Source: Bettongia penicillata ogilbyi (Eukaryota > Chordata > Mammalia > Diprotodontia > Potoroidae). Taken from it: a stretch of 64,000 bases of DNA. The translations under genes were made by a program, and so were the position numbers. The notes below the pieces were generated by a model. It saw only the letters and a program-made list of their open reading frames with translations, did no database searches and was not told the DNA's origin. The DNA lies in contig JAJHZJ010000809.1 of NCBI GenBank assembly GCA_023548195.1, positions 1-64,000 of the forward strand, in the 5' to 3' direction. Position 1 is the first letter of the stretch, and every line of letters begins with the position of its first letter. Below, piece by piece: positions 60,000 through 64,000 of this stretch.

Positions 60000-61852
60000 G
60001 CATGCACAATAGAGGTCAAACCATCATGGAGCCCCTGCAACTGTTCTCTAAAAACGGATCTCAAATTGCCACTCAACTTGATCTCAAATTGCGAAGGTTG
60101 TTTTCTGGTTGTTTCTCTTCCACTTATGTTACTATTCTCTTTGGCAGCTTTTTTGAAGGAATTGGTTGACAACACTGATTAATCATTCAGTAGAGTCTCA
60201 GTGAGAGTGTAGTCACTTTGCCAATGATTAAGAAAAGGGAAGTTATGTCAGAGAAATTTTAATTTTTAGAAAACTGGTTTTGTATATAAACATTTAAAAA
60301 AAATAAAGGAATTTGTGCAATTGATCGTCAAGGTCCATTTATCATCTAATAAATTACCTGTCATGAGCTAGTAGAAAAATGAATCTTTTATGTGGTAAGT
60401 AACAATTCATTTTATTCACCAGTTAGGAAAACTAAGAACAAAAAATGAATTTCCATCCCTCAGCAAGAGAGGTTGTTCAATTCTCCTCCCATTTTCCATC
60501 TTATATGTATGGGGACATTTTCACAGCATTTCTGTTTAAAAATCAAACAACGGTCCCCTAGTCAGAAAGAGCACTGTTCAGATCTTGTCCCCGAAACTTG
60601 CTGGTTCTGTGTCTCTGGAGAAATCACAGGACCTCTGTCTGCCTCAGGTTGTTCATCTGTAAAATAAGCATAAGGAGCATAGTAATAACATCTAATGAGG
60701 TGATATTTATAAAGTGTGTGGCATATCTATTGTTTTATCATTATGATTATCATTATTTTCTCCCCAATTCTGCTCTCCTACTTCAACCATTCTTATCCTC
60801 ATTCTTTGTATTCCCTTATTTCCCTGTTCAACTGCATGTATTTCCATTCCAAAATAATCTCCCTTCCCTGAATCAGCTAAGAGTGAAGTTCATCATCTTC
60901 TATGTCTTCCCAAACTATCTCCATTTTTTGTGCAGTAGATGTGAGCTCCTTGACACCAGGGTCCATCTTTTGCCTTTCTTTGTATCTTCAAGGCTTAGTA
61001 CAAGGACTAGAACACAGAAGGTGTTTAATCAATGTTTACTGACTGGACTGGGCCCAAGGCTGATACCGGGCCCCAGTCCTCTACCCCCCTCACAGCATTC
61101 TGGTTTCTCTCCTATTTGGCAATGGCATGTTTGGGTTTCAGTCATGTTTCTGCCTCTTTCTTGCACCCAATCACCTTTAAGTAGTAACCTTTGTCAGGTT
61201 TTAACCTAGATGGAACTGGACCAGATCCAACACTGAAGATCACAGAGACTTACTTTCTAGACCCATGAAGGATCTCACACAATGGATCTCACACGTGGAA
61301 GTCTCTACCGCCCATCTACCTCAACTGAGGTTGTGGTCATCTCCATGAACCTGGTCAATGATTCTCCAAGTATGGGACAGAGATTGAGTTGCAGAGATAA
61401 GGAAAAGGACTTGGGCTGGTGTCTTTGCACAGCTCAGCATCTCTTTGTCCCCCAGTGCTTAGCACAAGGCCTGGCACATAGTAGCAGGTGCTTAAATGTT
61501 TGCTGACTTGAAGGTCTAAGAAAGAGCTCATACTGGGTAACCTAACGCCCTCTTCCACTTTCAGGAGAATTCCATGCCCCTGAATTCCACACAATGACTT
61601 CTTAGAGGATCGTAGATTGATTCCTGGAATGGAGCTAAAAAAGCCCATGGAGTCCAACTCCCTCATTTGACAGATGAGCAAAATGAGGCTCCATGGTTCA
61701 GTGACTGGCCTAGGAAGTCATTGCTACAAAAGCATCTGAAACAGAATTTCAAGACAGCTCCTCCTGCCCCCAAATCTAGAACTTGTTTCACCACAACCCA
61801 AAGCAGCCACTTGTAATCAAAGCCCTCATATATTGGCTTTCACCTCATTTAC

Positions 61853-61943
61853 CTGGACAGTGGCTCCTCAGGCTTTCTTGAGTCCGGCCTCCATGGTGCT
61901 TCCATTTCCTCAAAATAAGAGGTCACATCTTCTATGGGAGCTC
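61853..61943 (-). pseudogene. Exon 4 of KRAB gene, copy C, with 1-bp insertion
   Basis: Corresponds to 15176-15265 but is 91 bp because an A is inserted near 61881 (TTCTTGAGTCC where A and B read TTCTTGGTCC). This would shift the frame within the second KRAB segment. It lies in the part of copy C dense with one-base insertions, so a sequencing error is more likely than a real mutation. Exons 2 and 3 fall beyond the window. Confidence 0.7.
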
Positions 61944-62654
61944 CTGGGTATGGGGAATCAGTGAAGGATGAGGATGGAGAGAAAGTTGTAATGTAGCTCT
62001 CGTTGGGGGAAAGGGTGGTGCATCCAGAGCTGCTCCATGCTGAGATTCACTCCATTACATTCACACATTAGTGCTTGTAATGCAAGTGACTCAAAAACAG
62101 GATGTTCCACGTTATCCTTTTGTACAACCTATTCTGAGCCAGAACCTCAGCTTCCCCACCCCTCCCAATCCTGAGGTGTTCCATTCTAGCAGAAAAATCC
62201 CAACCCCAAAACCGGGTAAAAGAGTTCTTCTGCCAAATCAGTCTCAAGCCCAGGCAACAGGACCTTGACAAATCCTCTTTGGCCCTGCCCCGCTGCCTGG
62301 TTCCTCACTCCCTGAAACCTTGAAAGTGTTTGCCTTTTTGCATGAGAGTCTCCTGCTGGCAAACTCAAGAAACTCTAGTTGTTCCAAATTCTGATTCTCT
62401 GCCAGTGTGTTCTTCCTGACAATAGCAGGGGCGTGCAAGCAAGGAACACGGGGTAGTTAGTTGCCATAGCATTTATTTTGGGAAAGAGGTAGGGGAGAAG
62501 ATCACGGAACCAATTTTGGAATCAGAAAAATTTTGGTCTTGGTGTCCCTTCTTTGGAAGGGACTCATTCCATAGTTTCCATTACCAAGAAATTAGAGGCA
62601 GTGGAGATGATGAGGGCTGGAGAGATAGAGGAACCCTGAGCCTGGAGTTCCCTG

Positions 62655-63328
62655 TGGGGGCCACCTGAAAAAGAATTCATGGACTCAGGCATTCTTGAGG
62701 TCAAGGGGGGTAAAGATTTATTATGCTTTTCAGCAGGCAAGAGTTCTTAGGGAAACTGTCACCTTAAAGGGGTAAAAGTCAAGCTTATATAGGATATTCT
62801 ATCATAAGAAATGTGCCAAACATGCTACTTACATGATTCATGGTGAGATTAGGGAGTGGTTAAGGAGTGGTTAGTTCTTAAAGGAACATGCACTTTTAGT
62901 ATCTACTGTGCAGATATTTTACCCAGAGTTCATCGGCAAATAGCCCAAGTGGTGGCTACATGTAGGTGTGGTTTTAGGCCTGAAATACCACTAAGTCAAC
63001 TAGCAGTCAGGGATGACTGAGAAATACCCAGGTTACCCCCATCAATGTAGTGTCAGACAAGATAAACATAAGGGAGTACACGTAATGTCTAACTCTAGGA
63101 TACACAGAATTCATCAGTGAGTAGTAAATGTCTTTATTACCCAGTATACAACCAGTTCAGCCAGTACACAGCTGGTTCAAGCTAATAAATTCTAAAGAAA
63201 CGACTGGCTTCTGTATCAGGTAAAGAGACCCAGGGTAAGCTGTCCTTGGGCTGAGGAGAAACTGCCTGAAACAGTGTTTTCAGGCTAGGGAGAAATGTGA
63301 TTTTAGAATTGGGGGTCCAAGCACCCCA
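62655..63328 (-). mobile_element. Retroviral-type LTR in KRAB intron, copy C
   Basis: Same element, three bases longer. Each extra base is a one-base insertion of the kind seen throughout the end of the window. Confidence 0.7.
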
Positions 63329-64000
63329 CTGGAGAGAGCCCTGGGCCTGGAGTCGAGGAATACCTTAAGTTTAAATCCAGCCTCCAACAGTTACCAGCTG
63401 GGTGCCCCTGGACAACTCACTTAACCTCCGTTTGCCTCAGTTTCTTCAGCTCTCAGAAGTGGATAATAAAATCACCTAACTTGGAAGGTTATGGTGAGAA
63501 TAATGTATCGTAACATTCTAAATTTCTTTACTTGGCACTTGGCTCTACACCTGGCAAACAATGAGTGAATATATGCTTCTTCCCTTCCCTTTCTTTCCCA
63601 CTATCTGTGCTGGAAGTTTAGGGCACAAGAGGAGGGAAGATTCAGGATAAACCTGCTACACTGGGCACAACTAGGCTCTTTAACCTACAAACTGATGTTT
63701 GTGAAAAGGAAGGTTATTCCAAATACTCAACCCATCCCTGGGAGGAAGGGGTTACAAGGAAAAGCTGTCTGAGCAGTTTTCAGCGATTTGGCAGGAAAAT
63801 CCATGTCCATCTGAGATCAGGGCCACATCTGAGATGCTTCCACATTGATTGGACCTTTGATCTGAAGCTGCCTAGAATCAGTAAGAGACAAACTTCAGCA
63901 GCAACAGAGGAAAGCCTCAGCTCCCTATCACACAATGCAAAGACTTTCTATAGGAAAACCAGGCAGCAGGAGGATTCTGTCTCTTGGACACAGGAAACAT

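Larger units (their letters stand above)
46694..64000. repeat. Tandem unit C (linker 2 plus truncated core)
   Basis: Starts with the same bases as window position 1 and follows copy A to the window end, equivalent to about A 17310. From 46694 to ~60140 the differences from A are a few substitutions (for example A 787 against 47481) and length changes in homopolymers and a TA microsatellite. Beyond ~60145 one-base insertions are frequent. At informative sites C nearly always shares A's base, not B's. Confidence 0.95.

Noticed and set aside
60598..61209. Plus-strand open frame of 203 codons in copy C
   Set aside because: It is longer than the A and B versions only because of one-base insertions in the poor-quality tail, and it overlaps a SINE.

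Overview
The window looks like mammalian nuclear DNA, most likely marsupial. This rests on sequence recall, not a database search. The repeats resemble marsupial tRNA/CORE-type SINEs and marsupial L1 3' ends, and solo retroviral LTRs are also present. The only gene signal is a KRAB-domain gene whose exon layout fits a KRAB zinc-finger locus. No prokaryotic-style coding, CRISPR array, tRNA or rRNA was seen.

Layout. A core of about 20.85 kb occurs three times in direct orientation: copy A 2497-23329, copy B 25828-46693, copy C 49190-64000 (cut by the window end). Two unrelated linkers of almost equal length separate the cores: linker 1 at 23330-25827 (2,498 bp) and linker 2 at 1-2496 and again at 46694-49189 (2,496 bp). 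Bases 1 onward therefore repeat from 46694 (1-17310 matches 46694-64000). A and C differ by very few substitutions. B differs from both by roughly 0.7% (by eye over about 3.4 kb). The simplest reading is two nested tandem duplications: an older one made A and B, and a very recent one, or an assembly self-join, repeated the 46,693-bp block. Base 1 of the window lies exactly on that second breakpoint.

Each full core carries, on the minus strand, one KRAB cassette. It has a GC-rich promoter island with a non-coding first exon, a short start-codon exon, a 127-bp KRAB-A exon and a 90-bp second KRAB exon, all in phase. No zinc-finger exon is visible in the window, although A-B and B-C spacing would expose one for copies B and C. 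The cassettes are therefore KRAB-only genes, relics, or alternative 5' ends for a finger exon beyond the left edge.

The rest of each core is repeat-derived: SINEs, L1 3' ends, a minus-strand LTR inside the KRAB intron, a solo LTR nested in an L1, microsatellites, a cluster of three CTCF-like motifs, and a purine-rich module present three times, one copy of which sits inside a SINE. After about 60.15 kb copy C shows a burst of one-base insertions relative to A and B, which looks like low-quality consensus.
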